Shown piece by piece: positions 34,372 to 42,007 of a DNA stretch of 64,000 bases. Location: positions 37,166 to 101,165 of the forward strand of contig NZ_AOIQ01000012.1 of NCBI RefSeq assembly GCF_000337515.1. Reading direction: 5' to 3'. Position 1 is the stretch's first letter. Each line of letters opens with the position of its first letter. The notes beneath the pieces were generated by a model. The model was not told the DNA's origin. It saw only the letters and a list, made by a program, of their open reading frames with translations, and searched no databases. This DNA is from Halovivax asiaticus JCM 14624. GTDB taxonomy: Archaea > Halobacteriota > Halobacteria > Halobacteriales > Natrialbaceae. Position numbers and translations under genes: made by a program.

Positions 34372-36132
34372 TCACTCTCCCTCGTGGTCGGTACACTCAC
34401 CGGTCGCCTCGTGCTCTGCGGCAGAGAGTCCGTCAGTCGCCGGCCCTTCGATGAGCCGACCGTCGGGATCGAATCTGGACCCGTGGCAGGGACAGTCCCA
34501 GGTCCCCTCGCCGTCGTTCCAGTCGACCACGCAGTAGGCGTGCGAGCAGATGGCCGAGACGGCGTGCAATTCGCCGTCCTCGTCACGCGAGACGGCGATC
34601 GGCCGGCCGTCACGACGAACGACGCGCCCCTCGCCGGGTTCGACGGCGACGGTTCCCGGCCCGAGGAGCGTCCGTAGCCAGTCGGTGGCGAACTGCCCGG
34701 CGACGTCCGCGTTCTCGGTCGCCAGTTGCCCGATCGAGGCGACCGGCGTGAACCGGCGCGGGTCGTACAGCGACGCGATCGGCGGTTCCTCGCCGTCGAG
34801 CAACTGGGCCAGGAGCCGGCCAGCCACCGTCCCACCGGTCATCCCCCAGCCGCCGAACCCGGTCGCGATGGAGACGTTTCGCGCACCCGGGCCCGCAGGG
34901 CCGACGAGCGGAACTCGATCCGCGGCGACGTAGTCCTGCGTGGACCAGCGGTACGCAACCTCCTGTACGTCGAATCGCTCCTCGGCCCACTCGACGAGAC
35001 GGCGGTACCGCTCGCACGTGGAGCCAGCCTGGCCGGTCTTGTGGTTCTCGCCGCCGACGAGGACGAGCGGCCCAGCAGTGGCGGCAGTCTCGTCGCCACC
35101 CGCCGTTCCAGTGCCACCCGATCGGGTCCCGACGTGCGCTCGCACCGATCGGTACGGGCGACTCCCCTCCGCCGGCCGGTAGTACAGCCCCTCGGGCGCC
35201 TCCTCGTCGATCCGAACCGCCAGCACGTACGAGCGCTTCGGCGCCAGCCGGGCGAACAATCCGAGCCGATCGAGGAGCGGAAACCCCGTCGCGAGGACGA
35301 CCCGATCGGCCGTGACCGTTCCGCGGTCGGTCTCGACGGTGGGCGTGCGGCCGGGCTCGACAGCCGTCACGCGCGTCTTCTCGTGCACGGCGACCGAACC
35401 GAAGCTCGAATCGCCGCCGGCCGGGGTCGCCGAGTCACTACCGTCACCGGTCGAGGTCGGCGAGGCGCCACTGCCACCGGTCGACACAGCGGAGCCGCTA
35501 CCGCTGATCGAACCACTTGCCTCGATGTCCCCGTCCACGAGCGTCTCTGCCAGCGCGAGGAGGTACCGTCGCGGGTCGAGACAGGCCTGGTCGTCGACCC
35601 TGACGCCACAGTCGGCCGACTCGAACGGCGGGACGGAGGTGACGAACGACGCGGGCAACCCGGCAGCCGCCTCGGCGTCCGCCTCGCGCTCGATCGCCCC
35701 GCGGTCGTCGCCGTAGACGTACGCCGGGCACCGGCGAAAGCCACAGTCGTCGGCGATCTCCAGCGCCGCGACCCGCGAAGCGACCGTCTCGATCGCCGCC
35801 TGGTTCGCGCTTGCGTACTGGCGGGCGCGCGTCCCGCCAAAGGAGTCGCGCAGGTCGTCGTAGAGCAGCCCGTGCTGGCTGGTGACCTTCGCCGTCGACC
35901 GCCCGGTGACGCCGCCGGCGACCCGATCGCGTTCGAGGACGACGACGTCGTAGCCACGATCGGCGAGCTCGGCCGCGGTCGAGAGGCCGGCGATGCCCGC
36001 CCCGACGATCGCGACGTCGGCCGTCTCGTCGCCAGCGAGCGGATCGAACCGGGGGACATCGTCGGTACGTGCCAGCCAGGGGGAGGTGTGGGTCCCGGGG
36101 AGCGATCCCGGACCGGATGCGAGGTCGGCCAT
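34372..36132 (-). CDS. FAD-dependent oxidoreductase fused to a Rieske domain
   Basis: This is a 586-residue fusion. Residues about 38-480 form a DAO-type FAD oxidoreductase with dinucleotide-binding VAIVGAGIAGLSTAAELAD at about 40, and a C-terminal FAD motif ATGFGGWGMTGGTVAGRLLA. Residues about 490-570 form a Rieske [2Fe-2S] domain with CSHAYC and CPCHGS, whose two Cys and two His bind the cluster. Such fusions are known in bacteria and haloarchaea. Electrons probably pass from FAD to the cluster or back. A Ser/Gly/Thr-rich insertion of about 40 residues (205-244) interrupts the FAD part. The substrate is unknown. Confidence 0.9.
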   Translation of the reverse strand: MADLASGPGSLPGTHTSPWLARTDDVPRFDPLAGDETADVAIVGAGIAGLSTAAELADRGYDVVVLERDRVAGGVTGRSTAKVTSQHGLLYDDLRDSFGGTRARQYASANQAAIETVASRVAALEIADDCGFRRCPAYVYGDDRGAIEREADAEAAAGLPASFVTSVPPFESADCGVRVDDQACLDPRRYLLALAETLVDGDIEASGSISGSGSAVSTGGSGASPTSTGDGSDSATPAGGDSSFGSVAVHEKTRVTAVEPGRTPTVETDRGTVTADRVVLATGFPLLDRLGLFARLAPKRSYVLAVRIDEEAPEGLYYRPAEGSRPYRSVRAHVGTRSGGTGTAGGDETAATAGPLVLVGGENHKTGQAGSTCERYRRLVEWAEERFDVQEVAYRWSTQDYVAADRVPLVGPAGPGARNVSIATGFGGWGMTGGTVAGRLLAQLLDGEEPPIASLYDPRRFTPVASIGQLATENADVAGQFATDWLRTLLGPGTVAVEPGEGRVVRRDGRPIAVSRDEDGELHAVSAICSHAYCVVDWNDGEGTWDCPCHGSRFDPDGRLIEGPATDGLSAAEHEATGECTDHEGE

Positions 36133-36225
36133 CGGTTCGCGTCGCTACCACGGACGGGCGGGTAAAACCGCGGTGTGGAGTGGGCCCGAGCTGCCAGATG
36201 GCACACCGAACGGCCGTGCTGACCG

Positions 36226-36450
36226 TCAAGACGTCGGTTCGATCAGCCGCCCGCCCAGGAGCCGTGCCTCCGAGTGCGTCAGCTCCACCGAGATCGCCCG
36301 TGTCGTCGACTCCGGGCCGTCGGCCGCCAGCGTGAGCGTGATCGTCTCGCCCGTGTCGACACCGGCCGAGACCGACGCGTCGGTTCGCTCCGACGACTCG
36401 ACCAGTTCACCGTCGATGTGTTCGAGGATCCGCGACAGGTTGACACTCAT
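36226..36450 (-). CDS. small protein of unknown function
   Basis: This 74-residue acidic protein starts MSVNLSRILEHIDGELVES, followed by a Thr/Ser-rich strand region and ELTHSEARLLGGRLIEP. It looks like one small alpha/beta domain. No known family is recognised. The inner ATG at 36450 is chosen over 36495, as the upstream codons are basic and unlike it. Confidence 0.6.
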   Translation of the reverse strand: MSVNLSRILEHIDGELVESSERTDASVSAGVDTGETITLTLAADGPESTTRAISVELTHSEARLLGGRLIEPTS

Positions 36451-36559
36451 TTGATGGCCCGAGATTCGACAGAGCCGACCAAAACTACCAGCCAACCGCA
36501 GTGAAAGTGAACGTGTGTGAGTGTGGGGGAAACCGCTCTGGCGTCACGTCGCCGCTAGC

Positions 36560-37567
36560 TCACTCGAGCAGGTCGGGAACGTCGTTGACCGACTCACAGA
36601 CGGCGACCGCGCCCGCCTGGGCGAATTTGTTCCGGCCGGACTCGCCCGAGAGCCCGCCGGAGAGGACGCCGACGCCGTGGTAGACGCGGTGTGGATCCGC
36701 GTCGGCCGCGTTGGTCGCCGTGCGGACGTCGTCGAGCGTATCACCCACGAAGACGACCGTCTCGGCCTCGAGGCGCTCGGCCAGCGTCGTCAGGGCGTCC
36801 GGGTCCGGCTTGCTTTCGTCCCAGTCGTCCATCGTGAACCGGCGGTCGGCCGGAAGGTCGTCGAGTCCCGCCCGCCCGAGGGCGATCTGGGCCTCCGCTT
36901 CCGGCCGCCCGGTAAGGATACCCAGGTCGACGTTCGTCGCGAACCACTCGCGCGTCTCGTCGGTGAGGATGACGGGTTCGTCGTGGATGAACCCGCGGAG
37001 CGCGTCGGGACCGGCAGCGTCAGCTGCCTCATCCTCTGGAGCGGCCGTCGATTCGGTTCCGCGATCGGTTCTGACCGTGCCGTCGACGTTTCGAGCGAGG
37101 TCGACGTCCGTCGCGCCCGGCCGGTCCGGGACGTCCGGTTCGCCGCCCTCGATCGATCGGTAGAGGTCCGCACCCAGATACAGCCCCTGGAAGACCTCGC
37201 GGAGCCGGTCGCGATCCCAGCGAGAGACGACGCGTTCGAGTGCCGTCGCGTCGAGTGCGTCCGAGACGACCGACTCCGCCGCGTCGAGGCCGCCGCCACG
37301 GTCGGCGATGGCGTCGGTGTAGGTCTCGATCGAGGCGTCGTAGCCCTCGCCCGAGGCCAGGACGTACAGGGCGGCCGCGTCGGTCACGTCCCAGTCGTTG
37401 TTGAACCCGCCGGCGTCTTTGAACGCCTGGACGGCCGCCCGGTCGATCGTCCGGCCGTAGCAGCGCTCGACGGACTCGACGATGGCCCGTCGATAGGAGT
37501 CGGCCACGTCGACGAGGACGCCGTCGACATCGAGGACGACGGCGTCGGCTTCGAGAACGTCGGTCAT
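36560..37567 (-). CDS. HAD-superfamily phosphatase (TIGR01548 type)
   Basis: This 335-residue HAD hydrolase has motif I in [11 protein letters not shown] (nucleophile Asp13, Asp15), a helical cap containing [35 protein letters not shown] for motif II and [13 protein letters not shown] for motif IV. The FNNDWDVT segment in the cap is typical of the TIGR01548 subfamily of haloarchaea and cyanobacteria. A low-complexity acidic insertion (about 175-205) is present. It hydrolyses a phosphate monoester whose identity is unknown. A TATA-like TTTATT lies about 27 bp before the start. Confidence 0.88.
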   Translation of the reverse strand: MTDVLEADAVVLDVDGVLVDVADSYRRAIVESVERCYGRTIDRAAVQAFKDAGGFNNDWDVTDAAALYVLASGEGYDASIETYTDAIADRGGGLDAAESVVSDALDATALERVVSRWDRDRLREVFQGLYLGADLYRSIEGGEPDVPDRPGATDVDLARNVDGTVRTDRGTESTAAPEDEAADAAGPDALRGFIHDEPVILTDETREWFATNVDLGILTGRPEAEAQIALGRAGLDDLPADRRFTMDDWDESKPDPDALTTLAERLEAETVVFVGDTLDDVRTATNAADADPHRVYHGVGVLSGGLSGESGRNKFAQAGAVAVCESVNDVPDLLE

Positions 37568-37590
37568 GTTCGCCAGTGGGTGGGGCAGTG

Positions 37591-37597
37591 AATAAAG
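37591..37597 (-). promoter_or_regulatory. TATA-like promoter of the HAD phosphatase gene
   Basis: On the minus strand CTTTATT lies 24-30 bp before the ATG at 37567, the spacing of a leaderless gene. Confidence 0.5.
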
Positions 37598-37735
37598 GTC
37601 GGCGGTTCGTCGGTCGGCGGCGGCAATCGACGAACAGGGCAGAAGTTCGTTGGTCGACGACAGCAAGCGACGAACCGGTAAGGAGTCCGTCGGTCGATTC
37701 CGGGCGATCCTCCAGCCGTCTGGCAGCGGTCTCGA

Positions 37736-38149
37736 TCACCCGTCGTCCGGGCCCGAAAGCGAGGCGACGAACAGCGTCCCGACCGGCAGCGACTCGCGTG
37801 CGACGGGGAGCTGGGGCCGATCGCCACCGAGCGTGGTGAACAGAAAGTCCGCGCCCGCGTCGGTCGCGACCTCGGCCACGGGCCGGTGTAGTTCGGGCGG
37901 CAGGTTCAGCGCGTAGATCGCCCCGGCGCCGTCGTAGACGGTCAGGTCGGGAGCCAACACGTCGTCGCGGACGAAGTCGACGTCGGCGGGGACCGACCGG
38001 TCGTAAACGTCGGTGGCGGTGACGGCGACGCCGCGTTCGGCCAGTGACGCGGCCACTTCGGTCCGGCGGCCGATCCCGACTTCGACGACGCGCTCGTACG
38101 CGGACAGTCGGTCGACCAGCGCGTCGTCGAGCGGAGTGGATCGAGCCAC
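37736..38149 (-). CDS. UPF0146 family protein (methyltransferase-like)
   Basis: This 137-residue protein has a Rossmann-like core: VVEVGIGRRTEVAASLAERGVAVTATDVYDR is the family hallmark, with AIYALNLPPELHRPVAEVA later. It resembles a trimmed SAM-binding fold, but members are too short for a full methyltransferase. Function is unknown. It is divergent from the archaemetzincin gene with a shared 39-bp intergenic region. Confidence 0.9.
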   Translation of the reverse strand: MARSTPLDDALVDRLSAYERVVEVGIGRRTEVAASLAERGVAVTATDVYDRSVPADVDFVRDDVLAPDLTVYDGAGAIYALNLPPELHRPVAEVATDAGADFLFTTLGGDRPQLPVARESLPVGTLFVASLSGPDDG

Positions 38150-38157
38150 GGCGGGAC

Positions 38158-38164
38158 GTTTATG
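38158..38164 (+). promoter_or_regulatory. TATA-like promoter of the archaemetzincin gene
   Basis: GTTTATG lies 25-31 bp before the ATG at 38189, fitting a leaderless transcript. Confidence 0.5.
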
Positions 38165-38188
38165 CCGGGGGCAGTCTTAGCCGTTGTT

Positions 38189-38710
38189 ATGCACGTCGAC
38201 ATCGTTCCGGTCGGCGAGGTGTCCGCGCGGGTCAAGCGGGAGGCCTCATCGGCGTTGCGCTCGGTGTACGACTGTGACGTCACGATCGGTGACGGACAGT
38301 CGATTCCAACCGGCGCGTACGACTCCGGCCGGAGCCAGTACAGTGCGGAAAGTTTCATCCAGCTGGCCGAGCGCGTCGGCCGCGGCGACAAGAACATCGC
38401 CATCACGCCCCAGGACATCTTCTACCGCCGACGCAACTACGTCTTCGGCCTCGCCTATCTCGACGGCAGCGGGAGCGTCGTCTCGACCTATCGGCTCCAG
38501 ACCAGCTCCGACGGCGGCTTCTCGAACAAGAGCGCGAGCGACATCGTCGACGACCGCATCCGCAAAGAGGTCGTCCACGAGATCGGTCACACCTACGGGC
38601 TCGAACACTGCAACAACAATCGCTGCGTGATGAACTTCTCCCGAACGGTACAGAAAGTCGATATCAAAGAAGAGAACCTCTGTGGCAGCTGCCAGCGTCG
38701 GCTCGGATAA
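38189..38710 (+). CDS. amzA: archaemetzincin metalloprotease
   Basis: This is a 173-residue archaemetzincin (M54). The catalytic motif is HEIGHTYGLEHC at 130-141, with the zinc ligands His130, His134 and His140 and the base Glu131. The second zinc is held by the four cysteines CNNNRC (141-146) and LCGSC (about 165-168). The Met-turn is in CVMNFS. It probably is a cytosolic protease of unknown substrate. The ATG at 38189 starts the conserved MHVDIVPVGEV and follows a TATA-like box. Confidence 0.96.
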   Translation: MHVDIVPVGEVSARVKREASSALRSVYDCDVTIGDGQSIPTGAYDSGRSQYSAESFIQLAERVGRGDKNIAITPQDIFYRRRNYVFGLAYLDGSGSVVSTYRLQTSSDGGFSNKSASDIVDDRIRKEVVHEIGHTYGLEHCNNNRCVMNFSRTVQKVDIKEENLCGSCQRRLG

Positions 38711-38815
38711 CCGTCGGGAGCCGTTCGGCGATTACTGCCGTCGCGGAGACGGCCGAGAGACGCGTCGTGAAACACCGCACCGATCGCGACGGCCGTACGG
38801 GACCGATCCGAACGT

Positions 38816-38824
38816 TCTTTATTG
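38816..38824 (+). promoter_or_regulatory. TATA-like promoter before a 33-codon frame and the permease
   Basis: TCTTTATTG lies 25-33 bp before the ATG at 38849 and 114-122 bp before the GTG of the permease at 38938. The spacing fits a leaderless start at 38849, so the permease mRNA would carry this short frame first. Confidence 0.45.
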
Positions 38825-38848
38825 GCTGTCCGTATCTGTCAACATAGT

Positions 38849-38950
38849 ATGAACCGTTGGAGTCGCTGTACTGGAGTCGGTGACAGGGCCGTCCCACCGC
38901 TTCGAGCCAGCGAGGCGACGCACGCGACGAACAGCGGGTGGTCGATGTGA
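38849..38950 (+). CDS. possible 33-residue leader peptide before the permease
   Basis: The frame begins MNRWSRCTGVGDRAV and ends with Met then TGA, which overlaps a GTG start of the permease (ATGTGA). A TATA-like box sits 25-33 bp upstream. It would be a leaderless peptide that hands ribosomes to the permease by coupling. The peptide itself has no recognisable domain, so it may exist for its translation rather than for its product. Confidence 0.3.
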   Translation: MNRWSRCTGVGDRAVPPLRASEATHATNSGWSM

Positions 38951-40608
38951 CGGCGTCCGTCGCCGCCCGGATCACCCGCACGGAGGTCCGACGAAGCCTC
39001 CGGGCGGTCGCCGGGAATCGAACGAAGGTCGCGATCATGGCGCTCGTCCTGCTGTTCGTCTTCGGGCCGTTCACGGCTGTCGGCCTGTTCTTCCTCCCGG
39101 AGGCCGGCGAGCAGGTCGCTGCCGGTGCTCTCTCCGACGTTGGCGGCGTGTCCGTCGGCGAGATCGCCACGGGCGCGACCGCTCTCGTCTGGCTCGGGCT
39201 GACGCTCACCGCTACCGGCCGGACGGCGACGGCCAGAGGTGACGTCGACGAACCGGCGTGCCTCCTGATCTCGACGTCGACGCGGTCCGTCGCCGCCGGG
39301 CTGATCGGGACGGAACTCGCGCTGTACGCACTCACACTCCTCCCGTTCGTGGCCCTCTTTGCGGGCGCGTTCGCCTACGGCGCCGGCTCGGTCGTCCCGC
39401 TGGCCGTCGCCCTCGTCGTGGTCGCGCTCCTGCTCGTCACGTCGATTCCCGTCGGCTTCGTCGTCGGCCTCGCGATCAGACACCTGCTGACGACGTACGA
39501 GCCGGTAGCACGTTACAAACGGGCGTTGTTCGTCCTCTTCTGGGGCGCGTACTTCGGCGCGGTCATGACGGATTGGTTCGATCGAATCGTCGCGGTCCTC
39601 TTCGAGCGACTCGCGAACAGCCCGTTCGGCTGGCCCGGCGAACTCCTCCTGTTCGCCGTTCCCGGCTACACCCCACGGACCGTCGCACTCGTCGGGACGG
39701 CGCTCGTCGTCGGGATCGGCCTCCCGCTCGTATTGGTCGCCAGTACGGCCATGGCGACGCGCCACTGGTTCGCCGACGAGGCCAGCGCAGACGAGTCGAC
39801 GGCCAACGTCAGCTCCTCGGGTCGCCTCGACGCGCTGTTCGCCGGTGTCGGCGATCGAGCGCTTCGAGCGGTCGCGGTCACGACCCTCCGACGAGCGAAA
39901 CGCGCGCCGATCAAGATGCTCTACGTGGTCTACCCGCTGTTCGGCTTCCTGGCGTTCATCCAGGAGATCATCAAGACCGGGACCGTAAGCCCGGTTATCG
40001 CGGTCGTGCTCTGTGGCTACGTCGTCTGGGCCAGCGGCGCACTCCTCACGCTCAACGTCCTCGGCGACCACGGGCGGACGCTCCCGACGCTGCTCACCAC
40101 GAGTGTCTCCGGTCGGCAAGCAGTCGGCGGCATGATCATTGCCGCGGTTCTCGTGGTCGCTCCGCTCGCCGCCGTCTTGAGCGCCGCGCTCGGGCTGGCG
40201 AGTCCCCTCCCGCCGCGCGAGACAGCCTTCCTCGTCGCCGCGACCGTCTTCGGGGCCGTCGCCACCCCGGCCATCGCGACCGGTATCGGCGCGCTGTTCC
40301 CCCGATTCGGGAGCGTTCGCGTCTCGAGCAATCGCGAGGCCGTGATGCCCTCGAAGAGCGCGTTCGTCACCTACACGCTGGTGCTCGTGGCGCCGATAGC
40401 CGCCGCGCTCGTCCTGTACACGGACAGCGCCGGGGTCGTCGCCGGCATCGCCTCCGCAGTCGTCACGTTCGTCACCCCGCTGGAGGTGACGATTAGCGCC
40501 GGCGTCGTCACGGCGATCGCGTGGCTCACCGCCGTGCTCGGCGTGAGTTCGCCCGTCCTCTCGTTCGGCTACGCCGCTCGCGCGTTCGATCGATTTACGC
40601 TGGAGTGA
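38938..40608 (+). CDS. multi-pass ABC-type permease subunit (inferred)
   Basis: This 556-residue protein has some twelve or more hydrophobic helices with a soluble N-terminal stretch (EVRRSLRAVAGNRTKVA) typical of ABC-2-like permeases. A middle loop at about 275-320 contains charged residues before the helical half resumes. It starts at GTG (38938), or possibly at GTG 38947. An ABC ATPase gene (40829-41596) is convergent with it, 220 bp away, and could be its partner. The substrate is unknown. Confidence 0.75.
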   Translation: MVDVTASVAARITRTEVRRSLRAVAGNRTKVAIMALVLLFVFGPFTAVGLFFLPEAGEQVAAGALSDVGGVSVGEIATGATALVWLGLTLTATGRTATARGDVDEPACLLISTSTRSVAAGLIGTELALYALTLLPFVALFAGAFAYGAGSVVPLAVALVVVALLLVTSIPVGFVVGLAIRHLLTTYEPVARYKRALFVLFWGAYFGAVMTDWFDRIVAVLFERLANSPFGWPGELLLFAVPGYTPRTVALVGTALVVGIGLPLVLVASTAMATRHWFADEASADESTANVSSSGRLDALFAGVGDRALRAVAVTTLRRAKRAPIKMLYVVYPLFGFLAFIQEIIKTGTVSPVIAVVLCGYVVWASGALLTLNVLGDHGRTLPTLLTTSVSGRQAVGGMIIAAVLVVAPLAAVLSAALGLASPLPPRETAFLVAATVFGAVATPAIATGIGALFPRFGSVRVSSNREAVMPSKSAFVTYTLVLVAPIAAALVLYTDSAGVVAGIASAVVTFVTPLEVTISAGVVTAIAWLTAVLGVSSPVLSFGYAARAFDRFTLE

Positions 40609-40828
40609 CCGAGACCGAACGGTCCCCGGCGCAGTGTTCTACGACAACCATCCCTCTGCGACCCATCCTTCGAAGCGACGACGATCACACGAGACGTGGT
40701 GTCCAGTAGCGACGTTGCGAGGCAACGGCAGTCTCGCACGCAGTCGGCCTCAGACGAACCAATCACCCCACGGCAGTGACAGTCCAACCGAGACCAACGG
40801 GAGAACCCCTCGGCAGTAATCGACGTGC

Positions 40829-41596
40829 TCACTCGGCTCTGGGGGCGGCTTCTTCGGGATCCTGCGTGATCTCGAGGAACGCGTCCTCCAGAGTTCCGCC
40901 CGCACCGGCCTCGGCTTCGGCGGCCAGTTTGTCCGGGTGGCCCTCGGCGACGAGCTCGCCGCCGTGGATGACGCCGACCTCGTCCGCAAGTTCGGCGACG
41001 ACCGGGAGGATGTGTGTCGACAGAAAGATCGTCATCTCCTGGTCGGCCAGTTCGGCGATCGTATCGCGCATCGTTCGCGCTGCGCGCGGGTCGAGCCCGC
41101 TCGTCGGTTCGTCGAGGAAGGCGACGGCCGGTCGGTGGAGGACGGCCTGGATGACACCGACCTTCTGGCGCATCCCCTTCGAATAGTCGGAGATACGCTT
41201 GTCGGCGTCCTCGGCCAGATCGAAGCGATCGAGCATTCGCTCGATGCGGTCGGTCGCCTCGTCGGTCGGCAGTTCCCGAAGGCCGGCGACGTACTCCAGT
41301 TGTTCGCGTCCGGAGAGCTCCTCGTACAGCGGCGGTTCTTCCGGCAGGTAGCCGATGTGCGGCGTGACCGATTCGCGGTCGGTGATCGGGTTCCCCGCGA
41401 CGTGGGCAGTACCGGACGTGGGTCTGACGAGCGTCGTCAGCATCTTCATCGTGGTCGTCTTGCCGGCGCCGTTCGGGCCGAGGAAGCCGTAGACCGTCCC
41501 GGCGTCGATCGTCGTCGTCACGTCGGAGACGGCAGTCGTGTCGTCGTAGCGCTTCGTCAGGCCCGCCATCTCGATTGCCGGCGTCTCCGTTCCCAT
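40829..41596 (-). CDS. ABC transporter ATP-binding protein
   Basis: This 255-residue ATPase has Walker A GPNGAGKTT (about 38-46), a Q-loop near IGYLPEEPPLYEELSG, the signature YSKGMRQKVGV and Walker B VAFLDEPTSGLD. It matches the ABC-2/CcmA-like branch that drives drug, lipid or cofactor export. Its partner permease is probably the convergent gene at 38938-40608. The acidic C-terminal extension (LAAEAEAGAGGTLEDAFLEITQDPEEAAP) is standard for halophiles. Confidence 0.94.
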   Translation of the reverse strand: MGTETPAIEMAGLTKRYDDTTAVSDVTTTIDAGTVYGFLGPNGAGKTTTMKMLTTLVRPTSGTAHVAGNPITDRESVTPHIGYLPEEPPLYEELSGREQLEYVAGLRELPTDEATDRIERMLDRFDLAEDADKRISDYSKGMRQKVGVIQAVLHRPAVAFLDEPTSGLDPRAARTMRDTIAELADQEMTIFLSTHILPVVAELADEVGVIHGGELVAEGHPDKLAAEAEAGAGGTLEDAFLEITQDPEEAAPRAE

Positions 41597-41698
41597 GTCA
41601 ACCGCTACGAGCGCCCTGTCAAAAGGTATTTTGTTTCCAAGGGATCGACTCCGAGGGCACTATAGTGCGTTCGACTGACTGTCCCGCCGAGCCACACG

Positions 41699-41704
41699 CT
41701 TATT
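41699..41704 (+). promoter_or_regulatory. TATA-like promoter of the Gly-rich membrane protein gene
   Basis: CTTATT lies 24-29 bp before the ATG at 41728. Confidence 0.45.
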
Positions 41705-41727
41705 CGGCTGGCGCCCGTACGGCTCGT

Positions 41728-41970
41728 ATGGTTCGAGACGCACTCACACTGGCACTTTCCCGGGCTCGATTCGCGGCGATGGGCGCGGCGATCGGCGGTG
41801 GTATCGGCGGCCTGCTCAGTCGGAACGCGGCGAGTTCCGGCGCAGCCATCGGTGCCCTGATCGGCGCGTTCGTCGGCGAGAGTCGGATCGGGACGAAGAG
41901 CCGGATCGAAGAGTGGCGTGAACGTGGGAAAGAACGCGTCGAGACGGTCCGTGGCACGGAATCGGAGTAA
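41728..41970 (+). CDS. small glycine-zipper membrane protein
   Basis: This 80-residue protein has a hydrophobic region with repeated small residues (GAAIGGGIGGLL, then SGAAIGALIGAFVG), the pattern of glycine-zipper membrane helices, followed by a charged tail. It may form oligomers in the membrane. Function unknown. A TATA-like box precedes the ATG at the leaderless distance; the longer frame upstream is not credible. Confidence 0.65.
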   Translation: MVRDALTLALSRARFAAMGAAIGGGIGGLLSRNAASSGAAIGALIGAFVGESRIGTKSRIEEWRERGKERVETVRGTESE

Positions 41971-42007
41971 GCGCGTCGAGCGACGGTCAGTTTTTGCGGC
42001 GACGGAC

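Noticed and set aside
33549..34835. N-terminal extension of the 33288-33545 gene to 515 codons
   Set aside because: The upstream part is Arg/Ser/Thr-rich and overlaps the membrane protein gene at 33632-34255 in another frame. Only the last 85 codons are plausible.
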